Shown piece after piece: positions 48,736-59,947 of a DNA stretch of 64,000 bases; position 1 is the stretch's first letter; every line of letters starts with the position of its first letter. Origin of the DNA: Medicago truncatula (lineage: Eukaryota; Streptophyta; Magnoliopsida; Fabales; Fabaceae); the NCBI RefSeq assembly GCF_003473485.1, contig NC_053049.1, positions 13,082,001-13,146,000 on the forward strand, given 5' to 3'. A program made the position numbers and the translations under genes. The notes under the pieces were generated by a model, which saw only the letters and a program-made list of their open reading frames with translations, ran no database searches and was not told where the DNA came from.

Positions 48736-49103
48736 AAAAAAGTTTTTTTTTTTTTTTCCATACACATCAATTAGATATCAAATCTCCAACAAAATGATTA
48801 AAATGCTGAAGCATATCCTTGTGTCACACCATATTAATACTTTAAATACATTCAGTTCCCTATAATTTTGTTTAAACTTGAGTGCTTCACTTTGTAATTA
48901 TTAAGGATTTGTTCCAGGTAAGTTTTATGATTTTTTATTTAAAATTTAAATTTGAAAATAAAACTTATTCAGGTAAAATGGGTTGAATTACTTTTTACTT
49001 AATTTGAAGAATGTTTCTACTTAGAAATTACAACACAAATAGAAGTTCTAATTCTTATATTTATTTTAAGCTTAACATGTCACCCGTTGCATCTTGCAGC
49101 AAC

Positions 49104-50021
49104 CAGGGCCGGCCCTAGGCATAGGCTGGGGGTGCGACAGCCTGGGGCCCATGCCCGTAGGGGGCCCAAAAAACTAATTTTAGGGGAGGGGTGCATATAG
49201 CAAAACGTGGTTTATCTAGGGTATGTTTAGAAAATTTCATTATGAGGCCCGACTACTTAGTTGTCGAATAATAGATGATGGGCTGATCTGTTTAATGTTT
49301 TGGCCCTTTTGGTATGATTTGCTATATATACTCGCATATTAAACATTGATTTCTATATACACCCCCTACCTATAAAAAAATTGTGTTTTCATGTTTCTAA
49401 TTATGTGTCAAGAAATTGATAAGATTTTTTTCGGCCCTTTTTTCTTAATAATAATGCGTCTCACTAATTATAAAATATTGGTAATATTTATTATCTAAGA
49501 AATTGTGAGAATCTTCGTAACAAAACAAACGATATTTTAGTTAAAAAGGTGTCTACTTGAAAAATAAATTTTAATCTTTTATTTAGAGGATAAAAAAATA
49601 AATTATATTAATATAATAGTGTCAAGTTTCTTAGATTGATTGAAAAGATTATAGATTTAAATTTGATAAAGTAAGATCATATGAGACACACTTATGATCA
49701 TGTGGTCCACTTTACTTTTTTTTGTTCTATTATTCTCAAGTGCTAAAATTTTAGTCTATATTTCTCAAATGCTAAAATTTCAGTCTACTTTGTATGTGCT
49801 ACAGTTCTTTACTTTTACTAATTTTTTGTTTTCTCTTGCTTTCTATTGAGTATTTGATTTATTTTAAAATGTAGCCTAAAAAATATTTATCTGGTAGTGA
49901 AAAGAAACAAAAAAAAAGAAATGAAGACCTAATAAAATCACAAAAAAGAGCTAAAAGAATTATGTAAAGGGCCCTTTTTTCATTTATGCCTAAGGCTCCT
50001 AAAATGCTAGGAACGACCTTG
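49104..50021. mobile_element. hAT-type non-autonomous element
   Basis: A 918-bp element starting CAGGGCCGGCCCTAGGCATA and ending in the decayed complement (CTAGGAACGACCTTG). Flanks GCAGCAAC (49096-49103) and GCAGCAAT (50022-50029) are an 8-bp duplication with one change. It shares its CAGGGCCGGCC end with the MITE at 36.15 kb. No transposase seen. Confidence 0.8.
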
Positions 50022-50209
50022 GCAGCAATCAACCACCACTCTAACCAACACACCGACTATCGACGACCACCACTCAACCATCTCCAATCAACTTTTTAAC
50101 CATCATCGACCATCACTTCAACTGTTACCACATTTTTTTAATATTGAGGGTTTCAACGAGGTAGCATGATTTATAAGCAGAGAAACTACGAGTATTGTCA
50201 AGATATTTT

Positions 50210-50290
50210 TTTTTTGTGGTGTCCGGAGTTCGAACCTCGGACTTTGCATATATTATGCATTGTTATTACCAATTGAGCTAAGCTCACTAG
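50210..50290 (-). repeat. tRNA-derived SINE head
   Basis: The minus strand reads GTGAGCTTAGCTCAATTGGT, then the AATGCATAATATATGCAAAG spacer and a B box (GAGGTTCGAACTCC), then CACCACAAAAA. Same family as at 24.1 kb. Confidence 0.7.
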
Positions 50291-51480
50291 GACAAAGATG
50301 AGCTCTCTCATTCGAACAAATAATTTCCATACGCAAGAGTCAAAAATCAACCCCCTTATTACTTATTTAAAGGGCCAAAATCTTTTACCACTTAAATCAA
50401 TTCATTGCTAGTTCAAACTTAACTATTATTTTGTCATTTTTAATTATTTTATGTTTTAATATTTTTGACATTGGATGATTTAATCTAAGAAGAAGTAAAG
50501 AAAAGTAATTAAACTTGAAAAAGAAAAATTGAACTTCAACTCATAACTAAAATTCAGAATTGAAGCTCAAGTCGAAATTGAAATAAATTTTCTACATGTT
50601 TGTTTTTTATTTTTTAAAAGTAATACCCTACATTGTCTTTTTTCCCTTCAATATTATCTCATCTATATTATATACAAAGAGAATAGATGATTTTGGGGAG
50701 ATTTTGTGCTGACTTTTTTGTTATTTCAATTATACCCTAAATAATTTTTTTTATGATAATGTTATATTTTTGGTGGAACTAAAAAAGATATAAATTTTTG
50801 TTATATTTATTATATTATTGTTGTCATTGAATAAGATAACTATGGTTTGTTGAGTTTGTTACATTTGAAATTCACAAATATTCATATTTATATTTTTAAT
50901 ATATATCAAAAATTTATATAAAATATAATTTATAAATTACACGCAAACTTTCTATAAAATATCGTTGATAATCTGTACGCGTTAGAGTAATAAATTACAC
51001 TTCAATTTAATTTGTCTTTTCCCTTTCAAAATAGTCTGATATAAATATGGCATGTTTCTAACCCAATTTAAACAATTAGAGCCGCATTGAATCCTAACAT
51101 AATGATTTTATACAAATGTTTTGTTAATTAAAAAAAAAAGTTTGTGTTAAACCTTCAATTTTTTGAGGAATAAGTCTAGTATTTCGGAATTTCATTCCGA
51201 TAAAAATTTGTTGATTCTCCATAATCGAATTCGATTTTTCCAAACCATTCATTATAGGGGAACAAAAATTGTATTTCTACTCATAAAATTAATCAACTAA
51301 ATAAGATAAAATAGGGAAAATAATATATTTTAACCAAAAAATAATAATTATGTTGATAGAGACATACAATATGTTTGAATTTGATCATCACGGGCTCTTC
51401 TTTGACATGGAAATGGGGATGGAAATTGGTTAGGGAATATTCAAAGTTCAAAAATATGAACGATTCTATCTATTTGTTCA
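50291..51480. other. Gene-free AT-rich stretch
   Basis: No gene, RNA or repeat border recognised. Confidence 0.35.
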
Positions 51481-51571
51481 ACATTAATTTGTGGTGGAGA
51501 GAATGAGTCAACATATTTTTTTTGGTAGATAGACGAAATGACACAAAATCATTATAAATTCAGACACACAA

Positions 51572-51655
51572 GTGGAGGGGTGGGGGTTCGAACCTCCGTC
51601 AAGGCGTCCGGCCTAACAATTTCGGTATTTAACCAGTTGAGCTAGGACTTCTAGA
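51572..51655 (-). repeat. tRNA-like SINE head
   Basis: The minus strand reads AGTCCTAGCTCAACTGGTTA (A box) and GGAGGTTCGAACCCCC (B box). The spacer differs from the other copies, so this is another subfamily. Confidence 0.6.
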
Positions 51656-51669
51656 CAGTTGTTGTGAAT

Positions 51670-52500
51670 TCGGACTCAAAATCACATCAATACAAACTAT
51701 GATGTGTGGAGCAAAGGAAAGTAGTAACCAATATCAAAGTAAACACAAGCAACAACAATAATAACAACGACACCTAGATCTAATCTAGAAAATCAAAGTG
51801 AAAAACACAAAACCACAAGCACAAGATAAAGGGAGAGAAGAGAGAAACAAACATACCAAAGATTGTTGACCCAGTTCGGTCCAACTTGACCTAATCTAGG
51901 GGAGAGATTGATCTCTCCAATCCAATATCAATGAGTTCTTACAAAGAGACACAAAAGGGTTACAAGAAATTAGCTTCAACAAGTTCACAAAGAACAACCC
52001 TAATTTCTACCCTTTTTTTTTTCCCAATCTCACCAATGAACAAGACACTTAATGATTTTCACTCACCAAGGTGTTTACAATGTTTCCCAACCCAAGAGAA
52101 CTCTAATCAAAGACCCTCAACCCTAAATTTACCTCCTTTGATTTCCCAAGTTTCTCTCTCTTCAAGCTCTCCTTCAAAATATGCAAAGAACACTTACATA
52201 ACAATCTTCAACTGTCAAAATCGTGTCACGTTTTTCCCAAATCGTGACACGTATGGTGCGTACGACCCAATGTACGACCAACCTTATCCTGAAAGCTTGC
52301 TTAGCAAGCTGAAAATCGTGTCACGTTTTCCCAAAATCGTGTCACGATTGGACACTCTGAAAACAACTCTCGACATTAGCAAAATCGTGACACGCTTGCC
52401 AAATCATGTCACGATTTATCTATTTTCCAACTTTGCAATTTGAAGACATAAACAACAACGATCAACATTTTTATTAAGCTTATATGAAGTCTTGGCAACG
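51670..52500. repeat. Probable retroelement piece with AATCGTGwCACG repeats
   Basis: The phrase CCCAGTTCGGTCCAACTTGA (51871) is of a type seen in dispersed legume repeats. At 52217-52417 a 13-base near-palindrome AATCGTG(A/T)CACG occurs six times. One frame is open across 51931-52443 (170 residues), but the repeat explains its composition and no domain is seen. Confidence 0.5.
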
Positions 52501-53160
52501 GAAATAGGGGAAAAAAATGAGTCAACATAGTTTATTTTTGCTTACACGCAGCCGGTTGACATTGTTTAGTATAGCAAGCAATGTTGGATTCCAAAACAAG
52601 TTGATAGTATCATATTTTGAAACTCATCGTTTTGAGGTTCCTAGCGTATTCACATTGACCAATTTGGATGCAAATATATAATTGCTAGTAAATGTTAACT
52701 TGAGGCACGTGTTAATAAACTTATTATAGAAATATACGTATAAAAAATCGTACATTCAATTTCTCAAAAATTAAAATATTATGTTTTTCAATATAAAATT
52801 ACTTTTTTTTGTAAACTTTTTAACATATGCTCTTAGGACACGAGTTAACTTAGACTCATAATTATTAAAATACCCGTCTGAGCTGCACATTCTTGATGCA
52901 AAGAAAATAGAAAAACTCCATAACATTCATTAATTCAAGTAGTAGTACCGCAACAACATAACATTCGTACTAGTAGAACTAAAGACAAAAATTTAAAACT
53001 AAAACCCTAAATTAAAAACATAAACTGAAAAATAATATTGTAAAAAATACACAGATTTTGTCCCAGATTCTTCCAATTTTTTCCATCACTTATACACACC
53101 TACACTGATATGTGGGTTCACTGGGTTAAATTTATATCCTCAATTTTTATTATGAATTTT

Positions 53161-53338
53161 CCTCCGAGTAAATAGACAATTATCCTCTTAAAATTGTAAG
53201 TTTCATCAATTACTTCCCTGAAATTAACAAAACTTCAATTACTTCAGGGGATAATTGAAGTTTTTTTTTTAATTTTAGGGAGATAATTGACAAAACTTAC
53301 AATTTCAAAGGGTAATTGTCTATTTACTCATTTCCCCC
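53161..53338. mobile_element. Small foldback element
   Basis: Two arms of about 80 bp pair: GAGTAAATAGACAATTA..CC and ATTGTAAGTTT..TCAATTA on the left, their complements on the right. No clear target duplication. Confidence 0.7.
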
Positions 53339-53399
53339 CTTTTAACAATATATGAACACTTGAAAAATGATTAGAGTCTAGTTAGAACACCTTTTCACT

Positions 53400-53560
53400 T
53401 TGATGTGGGAATTGGACCGAGGCCCACGCTAGGCGTGAGGGTGAATGTTGAAGTTGTTTGTAGTTTGTTGTTAGTCCCACATCGCTCAAATTTAAATGTA
53501 TAAATATGTTTGAGTACCTTCATCTTTTGTGCTAGCTTTTGGATAAGATCCAAACCTATT
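53400..53560. repeat. LTR-like remnant
   Basis: GATGTGGGAATTGGACC and TTAGTCCCACATCGCTCAAA around an A+T-rich stretch with a TATAAATATG box resemble the ends of short LTRs of the TRIM type at 37.3 kb. No second copy lies nearby, so a solo LTR is the most that can be said. Confidence 0.35.
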
Positions 53561-53840
53561 TAACACCGATAATATTTAATACTATTAAATGTGTCTTCGT
53601 TAAAGATGACATCATCATCTACTACTAGAAGGAAGACATTTAAGAGGCTTCATTACAAAATTATGTATAGTGCAATGTTTTTGAGTGCCAAAGTCAAACT
53701 AGAAGGAAGACATTTAAGAGGCTTCATTACGATTAGAACAAATACATGTGTCAAACAGTTTTACTCTATAACCGTAGAACAATTAATCCTAAAAAGGATA
53801 TGATATATTAAGAAATATAAAATTCATTTAGATTTTAAAA

Positions 53841-53961
53841 TTTCTTAACAACTAAGGAAAAAAATCTTTTCTAGTTTATAAATGATTTGCAATTTATCAA
53901 ATTTCTTATCAACTAAGTAAACTAATCTTTTCTGGTTTATAAATGATTTGCAATTTATCTA
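53841..53961. repeat. 61-bp direct duplication in the F-box promoter
   Basis: TTTCTTA(A/T)CAACTAAG starts at 53841 and again at 53902. Both units end in GTTTATAAATGATTTGCAATTTATC. The inverted copy at 62.15 kb carries the same module as a palindrome. Confidence 0.9.
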
Positions 53962-54023
53962 ATAACCCCAATCCAACAAGCATAGAAACCTTTCTATCCC
54001 TCGTCATTGAGAGATTTTAATTC

Positions 54024-55265
54024 ATGGCTGCTGCAATACATAAGCTGGTAAGTACTGCTTACATTCCTAACGACCTTGCTTTCTCTATTCTTTCCAAATT
54101 GCCTCTTAAATCCCTCAAACGATTCACATGTGTTAAAAAATCATTTTCCCTTTTATTTCAAAGCCCTGATTTTATGAACATGTTCCGAACCAATTTCATA
54201 TCCAAACACAACGAGGACAATGAAAACATACGTCTCATCTTAAAGGAAAAGACACAAATGATTCCCTTTCCATACACCTTATGCACATTTTCTGGTGAGA
54301 AGTTGGAGGATGGGGAGAGATTAGATTGTCCACCTCCATTTCATGAAGATGACTTAGGTATTGAGATTTTTGGTTTTGCAAGTGTTAATGGCACTCTTTG
54401 TCTCTACCAAGGCATTTACTATGACACAAAAATTGTGTTGTGGAATCCTGCTACCACAAAATTTAAGGTTGTTCCTCCTAGCTTTCAACCGTATGACAAC
54501 ATTGAAGTTAAGACACCTCCTCTGGCATTTGGTTATGATCATGTTAGACATGACTATAAGTTGATTCGGATTGCGCATTATCCCTTAGACTTTGAAGGTC
54601 ATTGGGTTAGTGTACCTGATAAGGATAGCTATTTTTGGGATGTGGATTATGATCATACTTTATGGGATGGACGAGTGGTGGAGATGAACGACCCTTTCTG
54701 GGAGTTATATAGCCTCAAAAGTAACTCTTGGAGGAAAATTGATGGCATTGAGATGCGTATTAATTGGATAGATAGCTATCCGGTGAACTTGAATGAATTT
54801 TGCCATTGTTTAGAACTAAACAGGATTGTGTCATTTGACTTTATCAATGAAATATTCTTTGCTACAACCTTACCCTCGGTTGGCTTAAAAAGGCCTAGGG
54901 AATGCGAAACGTTTTTTCGGTTACCTAGAATCAGGCTGAATAGCTACTTAGCAGTGATACATGGGTCTATTGCTTTCATCTCTAATATTGAGGTGTTAAG
55001 TTTTTATGACATATGGATTTTGGGTGAAGTCGGTGTTAAAGAATCGTGGATTAAACTCTTTGTTGTTGATGCACCTTGCAAAATGCGTCCTTTTGGGATA
55101 GGCATCAAGAGCTTTATATTCTTCATAAAAGGTGATGAGGAGATAGCTTGGTATGATTTAAGTACCCAAAGGATTGAGGAGATCAAGGTCAAAGGAGAGT
55201 CAGCTGGGTTGCAAATTATTGTTTATAAGGAAAACCTTCTTTCTTTTGAAGGAATTAATATTTAA
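54024..55265 (+). CDS. F-box protein with F-box-associated domain
   Basis: Single exon, 413 residues, start M-A-A-A-I-H-K-L-V-S. The F-box is at about residues 13-55 (P-N-D-L-A-F-S-I-L-S-K-L-P-L-K-S-L-K-R-F), ending in S-L-L-F-Q-S-P-D-F. The FBA_1-type region follows (about 90-380): G-F-A-S-V-N-G-T-L-C-L, L-W-N-P-A-T-T-K-F-K, L-A-F-G-Y-D-H-V-R-H-D-Y-K-L, S-L-K-S-N-S-W-R-K-I, L-N-E-F-C-H. Such proteins link a target to SKP1-cullin-F-box ubiquitin ligases. The target is unknown. It belongs to the large, fast-changing FBA families of legumes. Its nearest relative is the gene at 60.8 kb, by eye over 80 percent identical. No defect seen. Confidence 0.92.
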   Translation: MAAAIHKLVSTAYIPNDLAFSILSKLPLKSLKRFTCVKKSFSLLFQSPDFMNMFRTNFISKHNEDNENIRLILKEKTQMIPFPYTLCTFSGEKLEDGERLDCPPPFHEDDLGIEIFGFASVNGTLCLYQGIYYDTKIVLWNPATTKFKVVPPSFQPYDNIEVKTPPLAFGYDHVRHDYKLIRIAHYPLDFEGHWVSVPDKDSYFWDVDYDHTLWDGRVVEMNDPFWELYSLKSNSWRKIDGIEMRINWIDSYPVNLNEFCHCLELNRIVSFDFINEIFFATTLPSVGLKRPRECETFFRLPRIRLNSYLAVIHGSIAFISNIEVLSFYDIWILGEVGVKESWIKLFVVDAPCKMRPFGIGIKSFIFFIKGDEEIAWYDLSTQRIEEIKVKGESAGLQIIVYKENLLSFEGINI

Positions 55266-55814
55266 TGTATTGGTAGTTTAATTTATATTTACTTTTACCC
55301 TGCATTGATTTTATAAATAAACCAAAATATGAGCTTATGAAAGATCATAACTTAGAGAATAATATTTCTGCACAATTTGTTCAAAGGGAATAATAATTGT
55401 GATCAGTGGAATGAACCAAAAAGAGTCGATTTTCCGAGGGCCAATGTTTTGCCTCTCTGATTTGCATCAAGAGTTTCACTCTATGAAATAAGGTGTGAAG
55501 ACTATTCTCATACTATATTACTGATTTGAAAGTGATCATGGAGGATTTGGAAAATCTCTATGAATTTTCATACCTATATGATGATAACAAAAAAAGTATA
55601 ATCCCTAACACAGAAAAATATTCTACCTCTTTCAATTTAGAAGGAAGGGAACTCTAATTTAAACATCTTTGAAAGAAAATAGAGAAGGGTAATTTACTCA
55701 TTTCTTATCAATTAAGCAAACAAATATTCCACATTTAAAGAAGATAAGATATATACCCAAAATGAAAAAAAATAACAATTGGAAATAAATTTCATGGTTT
55801 GGCTGTTCTCAAGA

Positions 55815-55940
55815 TGATGATTTATCTATTGAGATTTTGGGTTTTGCTAGCGTTAATGGCATTCTTTGTCTCATTTAAAGCTATGACTATGGTGTAAAAA
55901 CTGTATTGTGGAACCCTGCTACTGGGGATTTCTGTTAATT
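55815..55940 (+). pseudogene. F-box-associated domain fragment
   Basis: About 40 codons read D-D-D-L-S-I-E-I-L-G-F-A-S-V-N-G-I-L-C-L, then a TAA, then V-L-W-N-P-A-T-G-D-F. This is the start of the FBA region of the neighbouring genes. Nothing of the F-box or the C-terminal half follows. Confidence 0.85.
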
Positions 55941-56377
55941 CACATTTTCGCATTTTGTTTCACAATTCTATTTGTGCTAATATTGATTTGTGGCCTTATG
56001 ACAAGTGTGACATCTGTTTTGTTCGTTGGTATTTATGTACTCATAAGAGCTTTGAAGCTTTGTTAGTTATTATTCAATGCAGAGTGACTAAAATCCCAAG
56101 TTCTTATGATCTGTATTTTTCCTAAAACAATGATATGTCCTTAACTTTTCCTACATAATTGTTGTTGTTGACAAATTAGATTATGATTCTAATATGAAGA
56201 ATCTCATGTATATAAGCTCAAGTCTTGTTATAATATGAAGAATCTCTTGTATGGCTTCAAACTTGATTAATATTGTATGAACGAATTTGTTATGCAACAC
56301 TTGTTTTTGATTTCTTGTAGTGTGTTCAATTAAAGTTGCTTACTAATTTATTGGCAATGCTTTAAATATATCATTTT

Positions 56378-56562
56378 GAGAAATGATATTTGAACATCCA
56401 TTTTATGACAACTTTTGCGACAACTTTCTCTCTCATACTCACGTTACTTTTTAATTTATCTCTCTATTGTTTTGGTTTTCGTGTAAATACCAACTTTTTT
56501 CTTTGTAAATTATGGTTGTCCCATAAGTGCTCAACCAAATGGTTGTTCAAATAACACTCCTC
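56378..56562. mobile_element. Mutator-type MITE, family X (copy 5)
   Basis: Begins GAGAAATGATATTTGAACA, ends AAATAACACTCCTC. Flanks TATCATTTT (56369-56377) and TATTATTTT (56563-56571) give a 9-bp duplication with one change. By eye most similar to copy 1. Confidence 0.8.
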
Positions 56563-56571
56563 TATTATTTT

Positions 56572-57739
56572 ATTCAAAGAAAAAAAAATCATTTGAAGGA
56601 AAAAAATTGTTGATGGTTTAGGTGTGGATAAGAAAAGTTTAGCTATGGATTTGTTGCGAAATTGCTATCATAAAATGTAGTTATGTTGCTACAGAAAATA
56701 CATTTTGAATGCTTGTTTGCGATGGAATAACTAAATATCTGCTAGGATTTTACTTTTAATAACTACGGATTTGCTAAGAATTAATTCCCTGGAAATTTTT
56801 TCTCTCAATCCATGCTGCGGCCAATTCAATAGGTATTCCATAGCATATCTCTAGCAAACTTTGATTGCTAGAAATTAGCTACGAATTAGCTACAAAATGC
56901 ATCGCAGCAAATCACATATTTTCTTGTCGTGAGTGTCCTTTCAAGTTGTGAGCATTTCCATGCCAATAGTTGCATGAGAATATCCTTTGATCCATATATA
57001 TGAAGATGATGAATAGTCTCAATAACTGCACATTCGTTCGAAACTGGATTACGAGATATTAACGAATTAACTTCTCTAAAAGATACAACAGCTCATTGGG
57101 TCTTTAATTATTTAAAATATTTAGAAGAAATACATCATTACAAGTTGAAAAACAAATTTGCTCATTACTTCTTTGATTAGAGTGATGATTCTAGAGATTA
57201 ATTAAATTGGGTTGTAATTTTGTAAAAGGAACATGTATTTCAATGATTACACTGAAAATGAAGTAAAGGTTGCAACTTTTGCAGTTTTTTCGATCACAAA
57301 ATTTGTTAGTTTTTTTTTTTTTGTTGGAAAGTTTGTTACATTTTGGTGTGTGAACATTTTCCTTTGTACTATTGAAATCCCAGTGTATGTATGATATTAG
57401 GAGTAAGGACTAATGGTTACAATTTTTCTATGATGGTTGAAAAATATAAGATGTGTCAAAGCTGAAGCCACATCGAAGACATGTTTTATTTTCGACACTG
57501 GCGCGACATTTATGTCAATGCTTGTGTTTGAGTTTGTGTCTCTGTTTCATATAGAACATACTAACACAAGTTAATTGTTTGTAAAATGTAAATTGTAGTT
57601 GGGATTGTCGACTACTGCTTTGACGACACGTTGCGGACATGCATATGGTGCAAAAAAATATTGAATGATGGGAGTACATATTCAAAGATCATGGATAGTT
57701 TATTCCTAGCTGCACTCATTCTTCTTCCAGTATTTTTCT
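56572..57739. other. Gene-free stretch
   Basis: No supported gene. Poly-T near 57310-57322. Confidence 0.35.
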
Positions 57740-57943
57740 TCACAACCCTACTTTTGATTCTCTTAGGCTAAGATGAAAGCATATCAGAACTGTAGAAACC
57801 ATTTCTCTTTGGTCAATTCCAGTTATGTTTGCTTTTATTGTCTCATAAACGCACTTGCCAAACATTCTTTCAATCTCAAAAACACCATCGTTGCATTCTT
57901 GGCTGCTTTTTCCATAATCATTTATGCATTCCTCTTTTGGCAT
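57740..57943 (-). CDS. Small unrecognised ORF, cysteine-containing
   Basis: 67 residues on the minus strand. The composition is not low-complexity: E-E-C-I-N-D-Y-G-K-S-S-Q-E-C-N-D-G-V-F-E-I-E-R-M-F-G-K-C-V-Y is a protein-like run with three cysteines. No signal peptide at this start, so it could be the last exon of a small secreted protein whose first exon lies upstream (about 57950-58300), or a remnant. I do not recognise the family. Confidence 0.3.
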   Translation of the reverse strand: MPKEECINDYGKSSQECNDGVFEIERMFGKCVYETIKANITGIDQREMVSTVLICFHLSLRESKVGL

Positions 57944-58934
57944 TAGGCAAATCAGTTAGATAGAATCTGCTTGTATGAGTCCATTGTATAAGCATTTCTG
58001 CTAGTAAGAAAATCGTAGAGAAAGTTTTACAATTGAATTTTGTTTCTATTCTCTCTATGTTATGAATATCTTAACATCTACGAAGCTTCACTCTCTTTTG
58101 ATTTGCATATATAGTCATCATATATATCTTTTACTCTATTCCAAATGAATTAATACTATCTTAGGTTAACTGTTCAAATTGAGTAATTGACTATATATGT
58201 AATATACACAAATTTAAAGTGTGAAAAAATGACCTTGTAAAAAAAGAGAGAAGATTTTACTCGTGTAATTTAAGATTTTTCTTATTTTTGCCCTCCTATT
58301 TTTCACTATTGACATAACGTCCAGTAGTGCTATATATCCCGACATTTCTATCACGAAGAGATGGTGAATTACCAAGTAGCCAATTAAAGTTCTGCCTGGC
58401 CAGAAAACAGGGAGGTTCTATTCTTAAAAGATTAGAGCCAAATAAACAGAAAATTGTAACAAATTACTTATTTATGCAAATTACTTATATTCTGAAAACA
58501 AATTCACATATAGTTTTGGAGTATAATTCAACGAACAAACATTCGACACAATAAATCAACTAGTTTATGGGATAAGCAAATTTAGTATAATTCATTCATA
58601 ACTATAAGTGAATTTATTTCATATTACAACTTTTTCTTTTAAACAATTTCATATTTCATACTTATGCTGTAAGTACTTCAAATTAATAACCTATATCTGG
58701 AGGCAATTTCATGCAGATCAAAGATGGTTAACACAATTAAAACAAAAACTAGAGCAATATGCAAATAAAAAATAAGCATAAATAATAAGATATGGGCAAT
58801 TGAGTATCCAATTGATATATATTAATAACTTCATTACATTCACCTCGGTATAAAATCCTTAATCCAATAACAATGTCCTTCAAACTGTAGACTGAAACCT
58901 TAGAGATTAGACATCAAAAACAATTAATTATTCA
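57944..58934. other. Gene-free stretch
   Basis: AT-rich. No exon was recognised, although a 5' exon for the small ORF at 57.74 kb might hide here. Confidence 0.35.
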
Positions 58935-59440
58935 TTACTCCAAAAAGAAAGAAGATTTTGCTTATAAGTTATAATCTGCATAAAATAAACCAAGTCCCCT
59001 TTAGGACATACTTCCCCAATCCTTTGGGTACTAAAATCAAACCAAGCTAGCTCATTATCCTGTTTTATGATGACTATATGGCTCTCCCTGCTCCAATAGG
59101 ACGCATAATTCTAAAAAAAAAGGGTCCAAGAACGAAGAATTTAGTCCACGATTCCTTGACACTAATTTAACCCAAAACCCGTATGTAAACATAAGTTGTC
59201 TGGAATTCATTAACGATCAAAGAAATAGACTCATTTAACACCACTAAGTTTCTCTCCCGTTAGTGTAAAAGGAGGTAGTATGTCTGATTCAGAGGGTAAA
59301 TTTGTTGAAAAGAATATCTCATTACTAAAGTCGAAAGACAACATATAACTTTGTGGCATGAGTAGTTGAGGACAAGCTCTTAGCTTCTTCAAAACAAAGT
59401 CGATGACAACCTTATTTGAAAGAAGGAAAAAACTCGGCAT
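58935..59440 (-). pseudogene. F-box-associated C-terminal fragment
   Basis: On the minus strand the first part reads L-S-F-D-F-S-N-E-I-F-F-S-T-N-L-P-S (family S-F-D-F-I-N-E-I-F-F), later V-K-E-S-W-T-K-F-F-V-L, M-R-P-I-G and D-F-S-T-Q-R-I-G-E-V, in shifting frames with stops. It covers about the last third of an FBA protein. The F-box is absent. Confidence 0.8.
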
Positions 59441-59595
59441 TATACAGTTAGAAGTGAATACTATTTGTGCTTGGAAGAAATTGTGGATAATTCATTTTGT
59501 ATCAACCTGGTCAATAGGTGCGTATATTGAAGTTAAAGGAAATTTTTTGATTTGGCCAATATGCAAAGGTTGTCTCCCAACACGGGCAAGACTAA

Positions 59596-59944
59596 GGGTG
59601 TGTTTGTTTCAAGTTTACCAAATTTATTCCTAGGAATAACATTCCTTGGAATATAAAGATGGGAATTTTATTCCAAGAAATGTAGGAAAAATATGTTTCG
59701 TTAGCTTTATAATATTCCTAGGAACCATAAAAATAAGGATTATAATAGGTAAACTATTTATGAATTTATTCTCATCTCCATGGGAACTTTATTCCCACCC
59801 TTTTCCTTGGGAAATTTTTTCTATTCCCAGGAACATTTTATACCAAGGAATAAATTTTAGTAAACTTGTAACAAACATAGGCATATACATTTCTATCATT
59901 TTATTCCCGGGAATCAACAATTATAACTTGAAACAAACACACCC
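59596..59944. mobile_element. PIF/Harbinger (Tourist-like) MITE
   Basis: A 349-bp element with near-perfect inverted ends GGGTGTGTTTGTTTCAAGTT and its complement (59925-59944), between TAA and TAA (59593-59595, 59945-59947), the 3-bp duplication of this superfamily. The interior is rich in ATTCC(T/C)AGGAA phrases. Confidence 0.88.
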
Positions 59945-59947
59945 TAA

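Larger units (their letters stand above)
53738..55350 (+). repeat. Inverted duplication, left arm
   Basis: Pairs in inverted orientation with 60733-62370. Shared landmarks: ACATGTGTCAAACAGTTTTA (53741, complement near 62341), ATATGATATATTAAGAAATA, the whole F-box gene, and AATAAACCAAAATATGAGC (55316, complement near 60745). The copied unit therefore includes promoter, gene and 3' end. Confidence 0.85.

Noticed and set aside
51931..52443. 170-residue open frame
   Set aside because: Composed of a dispersed repeat and the AATCGTGwCACG array; no domain, no splice partners.
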